From contig UQFY01000037.1 of assembly GCA_900540385.1 (NCBI GenBank), positions 1 to 5,709 of the forward strand: DNA of 5,709 nt, read 5' to 3'. A program made the translations under genes and the position numbers. The DNA is from an uncultured Mollicutes bacterium (lineage in GTDB: Bacteria; Bacillota_I; Bacilli_A; RFN20; CAG-826). The notes under the pieces were generated by a model that saw only the letters and a program-made list of their open reading frames with translations, was not told the origin of the DNA and did not search any database. Below, one piece after another: positions 1-5,690 of this stretch. Within the stretch, counting starts at the first letter, position 1. The number at the start of each line of letters is the position of its first letter.

Positions 1-1
1 A

Positions 2-1987
2 AATCTTAAAAAGCAAAAGATTTCCTTTTCTAATAAGCTTCTTTTTGGAAACTCCATATTCTGCCTTCTTTTGGCTTTGGGCGTTTCCACTGGTTTTGCT
101 GTTTATGGAGCAAACTCTTCTAAGAGCAATAGCCTAAACTCTATTTCTTCAAATAAAGATCTAAGCCAATACGCTAAAGTAACTTACCATTATGATTTGC
201 TTAATTTAGATCATGTGGAATTAGTCCTCAAAGGAGAACACGCTCCTTCTCCTTCTTTAAAAGAAGAAGGCTATCTTTTGAAAGGATATTTTTATCAAGA
301 TAAAGAATTTGATTTTTCTTCACCAATCATGAACGATATCACCCTCATTGGTAAGCTAGAAATTAAAACCTATGATGTTTATTTCATGTCTTTTGACTCT
401 CAAAGAGTTATCGATCATCAAAAGATAGAATTCAAAAAAGACGCCACTCCTCCTGAGGCTGAAGTTGTTCCTGGATATCAGTTTGTTTCTTGGGGGAATT
501 ATCAATGCATTACAAGAGAGACATTCGTTTATCCTCAATATGAAAAATTAGGAGATATCACCGTTCATCTTGATCCGGATGGAGGAGATTTAGGTGATAA
601 AGGCAATATCATTAACCAATATAGCCAAGACATGTATGATTCTTTGCCAAAACCAACAAAGAAAGGCTATGCCTTCCAATATTGGGAATATCAAGGTGAG
701 GAATTCTTAAAAACCACTCCTATTTCCAATGAAATCGTCTATCTTAAAGCCATTTATAAGGCAAACACCTATACGATTACTTTCGCTCAAACATCTCTAC
801 CACCAAAAGAAATAGCCTATGGTCAAACAATTGAGTGGGAGGATATGCCTCAGATCGATCCTTTAAGTGGCTCAAAAATTGCAGATTGGACATATAACAA
901 TGAACTGCTTACCTACCCATTCACCTATTCCTATGATTTTAATATTGTCGTCTATCCAAACTTTGAGACTGTTGGTTACACCTATAACGAAAACGAAGAC
1001 GGAACATTAACCCTTGTTAAAGTAGAGAACACAAAAGAAGAACCAGTCATTATTCCATCAGAGGTTCAAGGGAAAAGAATTTCCAAAATAGCCAACTCCT
1101 GTCTTGTTAACGACGGAAAAGTACCTCAAATCACATTCCTTTCTCAACAAATTGAAATAGAAGAAGGTGCTTTCCAAAACCTTCCAAATTTGAAGAAAGT
1201 AGAATTTGAAAACATTACAAGCAGCTCCGTTTTTGCACCTAATATTTTTGTGAATTGCCCGAATGTGACTTCCTTAACGATTGGTGAAGCAAAAACCCCT
1301 AATGGAGAGCCTTATTATTTAAAATACTATGGTTTACAAGGAAATGAGACTTTCAAACTAACGTTCAATTCTTCTTTTAAGAACATTCCCGAAAAATTTA
1401 ATGAAGGGTTTGGAAAAATACACACCATCGTCCTTGGTGATTCTATCCAAAGGGTTGGTTTCGGCTGCATCCATACTTATGGGATTGGTTTGAAAGAATT
1501 TTATCCAGGTTCTTCTTTGAAAGAATTAGAAATTGCCTTACCTGATTTGGATCAAAATATTCTTCAATTTAATTCCCCAATCAAATTCACGCTTGAAGGA
1601 GAATATAAAGGCAAGGTGAAGCAATTCATTCTTTCCCAAGGTGGAACTTTAAAGAACTTCAAAGGATTTACAGCAAACACCTTTAAATCCTTCGGAGAAA
1701 CAAAATTCATCAACGAAACTCTCATTGCTAGCAAAGATGTTCATTTAGGAAAGAATGTCTCCGTTTACAATACAGACACGTTATTTACCAATCTAGACGA
1801 AACAGGAATTGATATTACTTTCTATGGCACAAAAACAATACCATCAGGTATTTCTAACATCCATTTTTATGTTGGAACGGGCGAAGAAAGAATCCATTTT
1901 AATAACGATATCACTTACGAAGAAATCGAATCCGGTTCTTCTTCTGACGATTTCGGTTATGAAGAAATCGGTGATGGCAACAAATGA
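2..1987 (+). CDS. Secreted InlB-repeat / BspA-like leucine-rich surface protein (5' end outside window)
   Basis: Partial at the left edge. The frame is open from base 2, and the codons before the TTG at 71 encode a basic stretch (NLKKQKISFSNK) and a hydrophobic core ending near FAVYGA. This is a classic signal peptide, so the true start lies upstream of the window and TTG 71 is not the start. Counting from TTG 71 as residue 1, four degenerate ~65-residue modules are visible at about 36-96, 100-158, 162-230 and 233-298. Each has a beta strand, a 'GY.F..W' or similar core and an 'ITLIGKLE'/'IVYLKAIYK' type end, resembling the InlB B-repeat/Flg_new family. From about 302 the pattern changes to BspA-like LRR_5 sequence ('VIIPSEVQGKRISKIANSCL', 'IEEGAFQNLPNLKKVEF') and continues in degraded form to about 600. 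The C-terminus is acidic and Ser-rich (ESGSSSDDFGYEEIGDGNK), with no LPXTG or transmembrane anchor. Likely exported and involved in adhesion or cell-surface binding; the ligand is unknown. Confidence 0.8.
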   Translation, partial: NLKKQKISFSNKLLFGNSIFCLLLALGVSTGFAVYGANSSKSNSLNSISSNKDLSQYAKVTYHYDLLNLDHVELVLKGEHAPSPSLKEEGYLLKGYFYQDKEFDFSSPIMNDITLIGKLEIKTYDVYFMSFDSQRVIDHQKIEFKKDATPPEAEVVPGYQFVSWGNYQCITRETFVYPQYEKLGDITVHLDPDGGDLGDKGNIINQYSQDMYDSLPKPTKKGYAFQYWEYQGEEFLKTTPISNEIVYLKAIYKANTYTITFAQTSLPPKEIAYGQTIEWEDMPQIDPLSGSKIADWTYNNELLTYPFTYSYDFNIVVYPNFETVGYTYNENEDGTLTLVKVENTKEEPVIIPSEVQGKRISKIANSCLVNDGKVPQITFLSQQIEIEEGAFQNLPNLKKVEFENITSSSVFAPNIFVNCPNVTSLTIGEAKTPNGEPYYLKYYGLQGNETFKLTFNSSFKNIPEKFNEGFGKIHTIVLGDSIQRVGFGCIHTYGIGLKEFYPGSSLKELEIALPDLDQNILQFNSPIKFTLEGEYKGKVKQFILSQGGTLKNFKGFTANTFKSFGETKFINETLIASKDVHLGKNVSVYNTDTLFTNLDETGIDITFYGTKTIPSGISNIHFYVGTGEERIHFNNDITYEEIESGSSSDDFGYEEIGDGNK

Positions 1988-2000
1988 CGTTGAAGCCATC
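1973..2000. terminator. Weak hairpin between convergent genes
   Basis: GATGGC (1973-1978) pairs with GCCATC (1995-2000), and AAC (1979-1981) pairs with GTT (1989-1991) across a GAA bulge. It sits on the 3' ends of the two convergent genes, whose stops are only 12 bp apart. No solid T-run follows on either strand, so its role as a shared terminator is only a possibility. Confidence 0.25.
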
Positions 2001-3394
2001 TAGTTTCTACTTTGCATAAAATCCGTGATGTATTGGTAAGTATTAGATTTCTCACAATATGAGGTGTTCGTTTTTTCGAACGCTTCTTTTAAGACATCAA
2101 AAGTGTCTGTTTTAAGATTGGCCTTCTTCTTACCATTAACGAGATTCAATTTTTGAGTATAGACAGACCAGGAAGTCGTCCACCAGCCAGTTACCGACGC
2201 CTTATAGGTCCACATCGTCCAAGAATAGCCTCTTTTCTCATACATGGATAATTGTTTTTGCCAGGCATCTTTATCTTCAAAGAAGGTGAATTCTCCAATG
2301 AAATAAGGAACTTCATAATCATGTCCCCAGTTATGAAGCTCGTGATAGCTATTAAAAAGCCAATATGGGACTTTATTTGCATTCCAGTTATAGAAATGCG
2401 TTTCGTATTGGACATTCTCCCAACCATAGTCTTTTGGATTAGTGAAATTATTAAAGCTCCACACTCCTTCAATGGTGATAACGTGTTGATCGTCTACCGA
2501 ACGGATAGCTTTATAAATCTGGTCAAATACTGGAGCGCATATTTTCATGTTTGTGCCGGAATTAGGATTATCGAAATCAGCACATGGCTCATTCATAATG
2601 TCATAGGTAGCAATGCTTTCGCCTAATTCTCTAGCCGTTCTCGTATAGTGTTCCGCAACATATTTCCATAAATCCGCTGTGGCATTCTGGCATTCTTTCT
2701 TTTTCCAAAGATCAGCAGCTTTCATGTTGCCTGAATGTTCATATCCATTTTGCCCTCCTACCGTTCCATGAAGGTCAAGGACGCAGTAAAGATCATATTT
2801 TTTGCAATTGCTGACAAATTCATCTAGATAAGAGAACGCTTCCGTTTCTTCTTTACGCACAAATTGGCCGTTCTTTTCCTCTAAAATATCACGCCAATAG
2901 AAAGGAAGACGGATCGTGTTTAAACCCATTTCTTTCACGTTCTTAAAATCTATTTCGCTAAACCAATTATGACGATAGATGTCAATCAATTCTTTTCTTT
3001 GTTCGTCATTCAAATTCGGGTTGGCTTTAAAGCCTTCGATGCTCTTTTCCATTGGAAGAGTAGGATAAGTTGGCAAATTATCGTGGTCATAGATAATATT
3101 CCCTTCTTCATCTAATTTTTCACCGATGCTAAAAGGAGAGAGCCAACCTTCAGAAACAAGAAGATTCCCAGCGTTAACTCCCCTAAGAAGAAGGTAATTG
3201 CCATCCTTATCATAAAGAGCCTTCCCTCTTGCTTGGACAAGGTTGGTTTGGTTATCAATCGTAGAATCTTTTGAGACGTTTGTTTTACGCCCTGCTGACA
3301 CGCCTGCAACAATGCCAACGAAAGCGCAGCACGAAGCAATAATTCCCCCTAAAACAGACAAGGAAACGATTAAAATCTTCTTTTTCTTTTTCAT
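2000..3394 (-). CDS. Membrane-anchored GH5 glycoside hydrolase (beta-glucanase)
   Basis: 464 residues. MKKKKK followed by a hydrophobic segment (7-34) gives an N-terminal anchor or signal peptide. I19-A-S-C22 resembles a lipobox, but the hydrophobic stretch continues past the Cys, so a plain membrane anchor is as likely. The catalytic TIM barrel spans about 53-425 with the clan GH-A landmarks of family 5: RGVN (71-74), IRLP (161-164), DLHG (207-210), acid/base Glu269 in MNEP, ETHFY (331-335, His333), nucleophile Glu368 in IGEF, and Trp395 near the end of the barrel. 'RGVNAGNLLVSEGWLSP' and 'DLHGTVGGQNGYEHSG' recall fungal exo-1,3-beta-glucanases (EXG1, GH5_9) more than classic endocellulases, so a 1,3-beta- or other beta-glucan substrate is plausible. 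No carbohydrate-binding module is visible. The ATG at 3394 is well supported by AGGAG 6 nt upstream. It acts outside the cell, attached to the membrane. Family confidence is high; substrate confidence is low. Confidence 0.9.
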   Translation of the reverse strand: MKKKKKILIVSLSVLGGIIASCCAFVGIVAGVSAGRKTNVSKDSTIDNQTNLVQARGKALYDKDGNYLLLRGVNAGNLLVSEGWLSPFSIGEKLDEEGNIIYDHDNLPTYPTLPMEKSIEGFKANPNLNDEQRKELIDIYRHNWFSEIDFKNVKEMGLNTIRLPFYWRDILEEKNGQFVRKEETEAFSYLDEFVSNCKKYDLYCVLDLHGTVGGQNGYEHSGNMKAADLWKKKECQNATADLWKYVAEHYTRTARELGESIATYDIMNEPCADFDNPNSGTNMKICAPVFDQIYKAIRSVDDQHVITIEGVWSFNNFTNPKDYGWENVQYETHFYNWNANKVPYWLFNSYHELHNWGHDYEVPYFIGEFTFFEDKDAWQKQLSMYEKRGYSWTMWTYKASVTGWWTTSWSVYTQKLNLVNGKKKANLKTDTFDVLKEAFEKTNTSYCEKSNTYQYITDFMQSRN

Positions 3395-3400
3395 AACCCA

Positions 3401-3405
3401 CTCCT
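3401..3405 (-). promoter_or_regulatory. RBS of the GH5 gene
   Basis: Minus-strand AGGAG lies 6 nt before the ATG at 3394. This optimal spacing fixes the start codon. Confidence 0.8.
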
Positions 3406-3425
3406 ATTTTCGCCTTAACAAAACC

Positions 3426-3452
3426 ATTATACCATTTCAAAAAATATGTCTA
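3426..3452 (-). promoter_or_regulatory. Sigma-A-type promoter of the GH5 gene
   Basis: On the minus strand a perfect -10 TATAAT (3426-3431) is preceded by TGG, making an extended -10 (TGnTATAAT). A -35-like TAGACA (3447-3452, 5/6 match) lies 15 bp upstream. The spacing is short, but the extended -10 compensates. The predicted start near 3419 gives a leader of about 25 nt, so the GH5 gene can be transcribed independently of the zinc-ribbon gene upstream. Confidence 0.65.
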
Positions 3453-3497
3453 ATCCTTATTTAAGAAATGACAGCGAAAATGAAGTTAAAAAGAGAA

Positions 3498-3998
3498 TTA
3501 AAGACGATGGCCGCAACGGTAGCAATAAGAAGAGCTGCCATCGTTTTCAGCTTTGCAGTTTGGACAAATGACTTTCGTTCTGATTTTCTCGCCACATTGT
3601 GAGCAATAAATAGAGCCAGGTTGATTCATATGATGGCAATAGTTACATTCCACGCCACCCACTTCTGCATGGTCAAAAGAATAATCTTGTTTACGGTCAA
3701 AAGAATAATCTTGATATGGGGCTTCAGCTGTTTGTTTTCTAACGCTCTTTTTTGAGGAAGCCAAAACAATCGCAGCCATAACCACCATTATGAGAAAGGA
3801 TACTCCGAAAAAGGAGAAAAAGACTCCAATAATGATAAGCGGGGAAAAACCAAAATAGTCTTCATTTGCCATTTGGGCTATCCCAAGAGAAATAAGGACA
3901 ATGCCTAAAATGAGAAATAATGTCCCTACGGTTATGAAAACACCACGCGTTTTCTTGTTAGCAAGATCGACTTGCTTACGGTTTTTGGATCGAATCAT
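3498..3998 (-). CDS. Membrane protein with C-terminal double zinc ribbon
   Basis: 166 residues. A basic N-terminus (MIRSKNRKQ) precedes two predicted transmembrane segments at about 19-42 and 51-80. A polar linker (81-116) holds a duplicated octapeptide (QDYSFDRK/QDYSFDHA, residues 96-111). Two consecutive CxxC-x10-CxxC zinc ribbons follow: C118/C121 with C132/C135, and C145/C148 with C159/C162. The ribbons should face the cytoplasm, given the basic N-terminus and even number of membrane spans. Such zinc-ribbon membrane proteins are common in Bacillota; their function is generally unknown, and structural or protein-protein roles are more likely than catalysis. The ATG at 3998 has AAGGGGG (4006-4012) 7 nt upstream. 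Before the IS insertion its start was 48 nt after the stop of the winged-helix gene, suggesting former co-transcription. No terminator separates it from the GH5 gene. Confidence 0.75.
   Translation of the reverse strand: MIRSKNRKQVDLANKKTRGVFITVGTLFLILGIVLISLGIAQMANEDYFGFSPLIIIGVFFSFFGVSFLIMVVMAAIVLASSKKSVRKQTAEAPYQDYSFDRKQDYSFDHAEVGGVECNYCHHMNQPGSIYCSQCGEKIRTKVICPNCKAENDGSSSYCYRCGHRL
3671..3713 (-). repeat. 24-bp in-frame tandem duplication in the zinc-ribbon gene linker
   Basis: The same 19 bases occur at 3671-3689 and 3695-3713, with a period of 24 bp (8 codons). They encode two copies of QDYSFD plus two variable residues. The near-perfect DNA identity suggests a recent slippage duplication. 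Confidence 0.8.
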
Positions 3999-4004
3999 GT
4001 TCTT

Positions 4005-4029
4005 GCCCCCTTTAAATATAACAAGGGGC
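4005..4029 (-). promoter_or_regulatory. Hairpin covering the RBS of the zinc-ribbon gene
   Basis: Bases 4005-4012 (gccccctt) pair with 4023-4029 (aaggggc) as seven base pairs with one bulged base. In a minus-strand transcript the AAGGGGG RBS (4006-4012) forms one arm of the stem. Read-through RNA from upstream could therefore have its RBS masked. There is no T-run on either side, so it is not a terminator. A weak promoter (TTTACT 4037-4042, 16-bp gap, TATATT 4015-4020 with an upstream TG) would start RNA inside the loop and escape the hairpin, but it would leave a leader of only about 10 nt. Confidence 0.35.
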
Positions 4030-4053
4030 GATTAAGAGTAAAAGAATTAATCC

Positions 4054-4061
4054 GAAAAAGT
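4054..4061. repeat. Target site duplication, left copy
   Basis: GAAAAAGT directly abuts the left terminal inverted repeat and is repeated exactly at 5241-5248 beyond the right repeat. Confidence 0.9.
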
Positions 4062-4086
4062 CTAGATATAGGTGCAAATGTTGGAA
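4062..4086. repeat. Left terminal inverted repeat of the IS
   Basis: This 25-bp sequence begins CTAGATATAGGTGC and is the exact reverse complement of 5216-5240. Confidence 0.93.
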
Positions 4087-4091
4087 CAAAA

Positions 4092-5090
4092 TCAAAGCCA
4101 CGTCGAAGTTTTTTTGAATGAATTACCGTAATTGTGGCTCTTAGGCGTTCCGCAAACCCTCGAAACCATGAACGATATTGCGTCCTTGAGGCCGTGCTTT
4201 CTGACGTGCGACCACCGGTACAAAAAGAAATTCGCATACGCTTCGAGCTTGGAGAACTTTATTCCGCAATGGGATTCGAAGGAATGCCTGATGCAGCTGC
4301 AGCAATTGCTCATCAGCTTCATTTTGGATTCGTATCCCTTGTCGCCTGGCACGAATTTGCACCAATCGTCATCCAATCCCAATTTCTTCACCAGGAGATT
4401 GTGGGCAAGCGCCCCGTCGTGCGTCAGCTTGGATCCTTTCACGATCCTTCCGCCCAGAGCTTCGGCGACCATGTCCCTCGTCGGCATGCCTAGTTTTTCC
4501 GAATAAAGCTTGCAGAAGCCGCCTCCGCCAGAATCGAACGCAATCTCTAAGTAAGCGTCTTTTGCTATCTTCCCGGCGTATGTCGTCCAGACCCCGTCGA
4601 CGAAGCCTCCCGCTCTTGTCGGCGCAAAGCGCATCTCGTCGATCCAAACGTGTTTGGAAAGCATAGATTCCGCCGACCATTTTTTGCTGGCATCCAGGCA
4701 TCGGTCCCTCCAGAACTGAGCGGTTTTCTGATCGATCCCGAGTATCCATGAGATCACCCAATCGGGGCAATCTAGGAATATCAGAGTGATCACTTTCTGT
4801 ATCGTTGCTAAGCTGAGTTTCGAGGATGACAACGATGTGCACGTCGTGTCGCACGAATGGCGGCCACAAACCGGGCATTCGTACCTTTGGGCACCGTCTT
4901 TCCTCCTTCCGTCTTTCCTTAGTCGGCAAAGGCAATTCGGGCAGCGCAGATCGCGTTTCATAGATTTCGCGACTTCGCCTTTTTGAACGCAAGATTTCTT
5001 TTTCTCCCTGGCCGCCTTTTCCGATTTTAGCGAGGAGAGAAGCTGTGAAAGCTCTTCGTCCGAAAGCGCGGATAGTTCTTCTTTTGTCAA
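4092..5090 (-). CDS. Zinc-ribbon DDE-type transposase (IS1595-like)
   Basis: 332 residues from TTG at 5090, beginning MTKEELSALSDEELSQLL. This start is chosen because GGAAGGG (5101-5107) lies 10 nt upstream. The frame stays open to 5204, so TTG 5144 (350 residues) or GTG 5123 are alternatives, but neither has an RBS at proper spacing. In the 332-residue numbering, a charged coiled N-terminus is followed by a zinc ribbon (CPNC 50-53, CPVC 72-75), then a helical DNA-binding segment. The RNase-H-like catalytic core has Asp151 (WIDEMRF) and Asp225 (LTHDG). The last motif is 'SNCCSCIRHSFESHCGI..SKLEAYANFFLYRW' from about 261; the third metal ligand is probably in this block (Asn262, Glu272 or Glu283), which cannot be settled by eye. 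The family moves its IS by cut-and-paste or replicative transfer between inverted repeats. The gene is intact and GC-rich, and long spurious open frames overlap it on both strands because of its composition. Confidence 0.85.
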   Translation of the reverse strand: MTKEELSALSDEELSQLLSSLKSEKAAREKKKSCVQKGEVAKSMKRDLRCPNCLCRLRKDGRRKDGAQRYECPVCGRHSCDTTCTSLSSSKLSLATIQKVITLIFLDCPDWVISWILGIDQKTAQFWRDRCLDASKKWSAESMLSKHVWIDEMRFAPTRAGGFVDGVWTTYAGKIAKDAYLEIAFDSGGGGFCKLYSEKLGMPTRDMVAEALGGRIVKGSKLTHDGALAHNLLVKKLGLDDDWCKFVPGDKGYESKMKLMSNCCSCIRHSFESHCGIKFSKLEAYANFFLYRWSHVRKHGLKDAISFMVSRVCGTPKSHNYGNSFKKTSTWL

Positions 5091-5100
5091 AATAAAAAAT

Positions 5101-5189
5101 CCCTTCCGGCCATTGGGAGGCACCCCGGGGAAGGCTATCGCCAAACAACCAGACCGGGAATGCCTCCCAATCGCCTCTGATTGTTTGGC
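5101..5189 (-). promoter_or_regulatory. Structured leader of the transposase mRNA (interlocked stems)
   Basis: Stem A: 5176-5189 pairs with 5140-5153, 14 consecutive pairs in minus-strand RNA including one G-U. Stem B: 5161-5171 pairs perfectly with 5112-5122 (11 bp) and continues with 5154-5158 to 5124-5128 (5 bp) across a small internal loop. Stem B's 5' arm is the loop of stem A, and its 3' arm lies beyond stem A. The two therefore form an H-type pseudoknot or compete. The likely RBS (5101-5107) follows directly, 4 nt after stem B. A weaker third pairing, CCTTCC (5129-5134) with GGAAGG (5102-5107), would hide that RBS and is followed by GATTTTTT. Pairings are seen in the sequence; regulation is inferred. 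Confidence 0.6.
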
Positions 5190-5195
5190 AAAAAA

Positions 5196-5223
5196 ATTAT
5201 ATCACGGCATTATTTTTCCAACA
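5196..5223 (-). promoter_or_regulatory. Transposase promoter
   Basis: On the minus strand TATAAT (5196-5201) is preceded by TGA, a perfect extended -10. The -35 region falls in the right inverted repeat: TGTTGG (5218-5223, 16-bp spacing) or TTGGAA (5216-5221, 14-bp spacing), both poor. Transcription should start near 5189, exactly where stem A of the leader begins. Overlap with the inverted repeat would let bound transposase repress its own gene. Confidence 0.6.
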
Positions 5224-5240
5224 TTTGCACCTATATCTAG
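5216..5240. repeat. Right terminal inverted repeat of the IS
   Basis: Exact reverse complement of 4062-4086. Its outer tip CTAG provides the TAG stop codon (5237-5239) now ending the neighbouring minus-strand gene. Confidence 0.93.
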
Positions 5241-5482
5241 GAAAAAGTGATGTCGGTTAAAGAATAGCAGTCATTCGTTTTATTATAAAGAATTTCGAAA
5301 GGTAGATTCGCTTCGATGAGGAAACAACGAATATCCGCAAGATATCTAGCGAAAGTAAGGCTATTAATACCACAATCGCATAAAATTTCGGACTTACGAA
5401 TCGTCTTTTGGGTATAAAGACGATAGAAAATAATCAAAACAACTTCACTTTTGCTCATAGCATTCTCGTATGGATTCACCAT
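5237..5482 (-). CDS. Small winged-helix DNA-binding protein, last residue replaced by the IS
   Basis: 81 residues from ATG 5482; the frame opens at TTG 5530 (97 residues), which has no RBS. GGAG (5486-5489) lies 3 nt before ATG 5482 and 6 nt before GTG 5479. ATG 5458 (73 residues, MSKSEVVLIIFYRL) is another possibility. A helix (SEVVLIIFYRLYT) is followed by a turn and a second helix (IRKSEILCDCG). A recognition-like helix (NSLTFARYLADIRCFLIEA) and a beta wing (PFEILYNKTNDCYSL) follow. This matches the N-terminal winged HTH of WYL/DeoR-type regulators ('T..RYL.DIR..L') without a sensor domain. A transcription-regulator role is inferred. The stop TAG comes from the IS tip. Before insertion the gene read ...DITFSD with TAA at 4047-4049, so only one residue was lost and function is probably preserved. 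It formerly lay 48 nt upstream of the zinc-ribbon gene on the same strand. Confidence 0.6.
   Translation of the reverse strand: MVNPYENAMSKSEVVLIIFYRLYTQKTIRKSEILCDCGINSLTFARYLADIRCFLIEANLPFEILYNKTNDCYSLTDITFS
5241..5248. repeat. Target site duplication, right copy
   Basis: GAAAAAGT is identical to 4054-4061 and directly abuts the right inverted repeat. It lies within the last codons (ACT TTT TCC) of the winged-helix gene. Confidence 0.9.
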
Positions 5483-5592
5483 ACGCTCCAAGGGATTTGT
5501 GTTAGTTGTTTTCTCAAGATTCACTAACAAAATTATTGTCTATGAGATATTCATTTTTTGATATGAACATCCCCTTCATTTTTTAAACAAAC

Positions 5593-5604
5593 CTAAATAT
5601 TTAG
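5593..5604. promoter_or_regulatory. 12-bp AT-rich palindrome upstream of the winged-helix gene
   Basis: CTAAATATTTAG is a perfect palindrome in the otherwise gene-free stretch upstream of the winged-helix gene. It could be an operator for autoregulation, but AT-rich palindromes arise easily by chance. I found no convincing -35/-10 pair around it. Confidence 0.25.
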
Positions 5605-5660
5605 CCTATTTTTTGTTGAATTCACGAAAAATATGCCACCCATGTAGCAATTTTCAAAAT

Positions 5661-5690
5661 AAAAATCCGCGTCTTCAAGGCGCGGTTTTT
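5661..5690. terminator. Bidirectional intrinsic terminator
   Basis: CCGCG (5667-5671) pairs with CGCGG (5681-5685), with further inner pairs toward a small loop. An A-run (5661-5665) lies on the left and a T-run (5686-5690) on the right, so it works on either strand. No plus-strand gene precedes it, so its likely job is to end a minus-strand gene lying beyond the right edge and insulate the winged-helix gene from it. Confidence 0.8.

Larger units (their letters stand above)
4062..5240 (-). mobile_element. Complete 1179-bp insertion sequence, probably IS1595-like
   Basis: It is bounded by perfect 25-bp inverted repeats (4062-4086 and 5216-5240, tips CTAGATATAGG) and flanked by an 8-bp direct repeat GAAAAAGT. 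Inside is a single transposase gene on the minus strand that fills the element: its stop lies 5 bp from the left repeat. The insert is visibly GC-richer than the flanks, consistent with recent horizontal arrival. The 8-bp duplication and the zinc-ribbon DDE transposase fit the IS1595 (ISXO2-like) family. ISL3 also makes 8-bp duplications, but its transposases are longer and differ in motif layout. Identical ends and an intact gene suggest it may still be active. Confidence 0.9.

Noticed and set aside
2252..2626. 124-residue plus-strand open frame
   Set aside because: Antisense shadow of the GH5 catalytic domain.
4132..4506. Two plus-strand open frames of ~120 residues inside the IS
   Set aside because: Antisense to the conserved catalytic end of the transposase, with no RBS or family features.
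4369..5148. 259-residue minus-strand open frame overlapping the transposase
   Set aside because: Different frame from the transposase, Arg/Gly-rich low-complexity product with no recognisable domain; a composition-driven shadow of the GC-rich insert.
5140..5189. Stem A as an intrinsic terminator of the IS
   Set aside because: The run of seven T (minus strand) lies before the stem, not after it; on the plus strand the stem is followed by A's.
5463..5580. Short minus-strand frame starting ATG AAG GGG (about 21 codons, MKGMFISKNEYLIDNN...) overlapping the 5' part of the winged-helix frame
   Set aside because: Too short, stops near the TTG 5530 region and shows no continuity with the winged-helix protein; no evidence for a frameshifted N-terminus.
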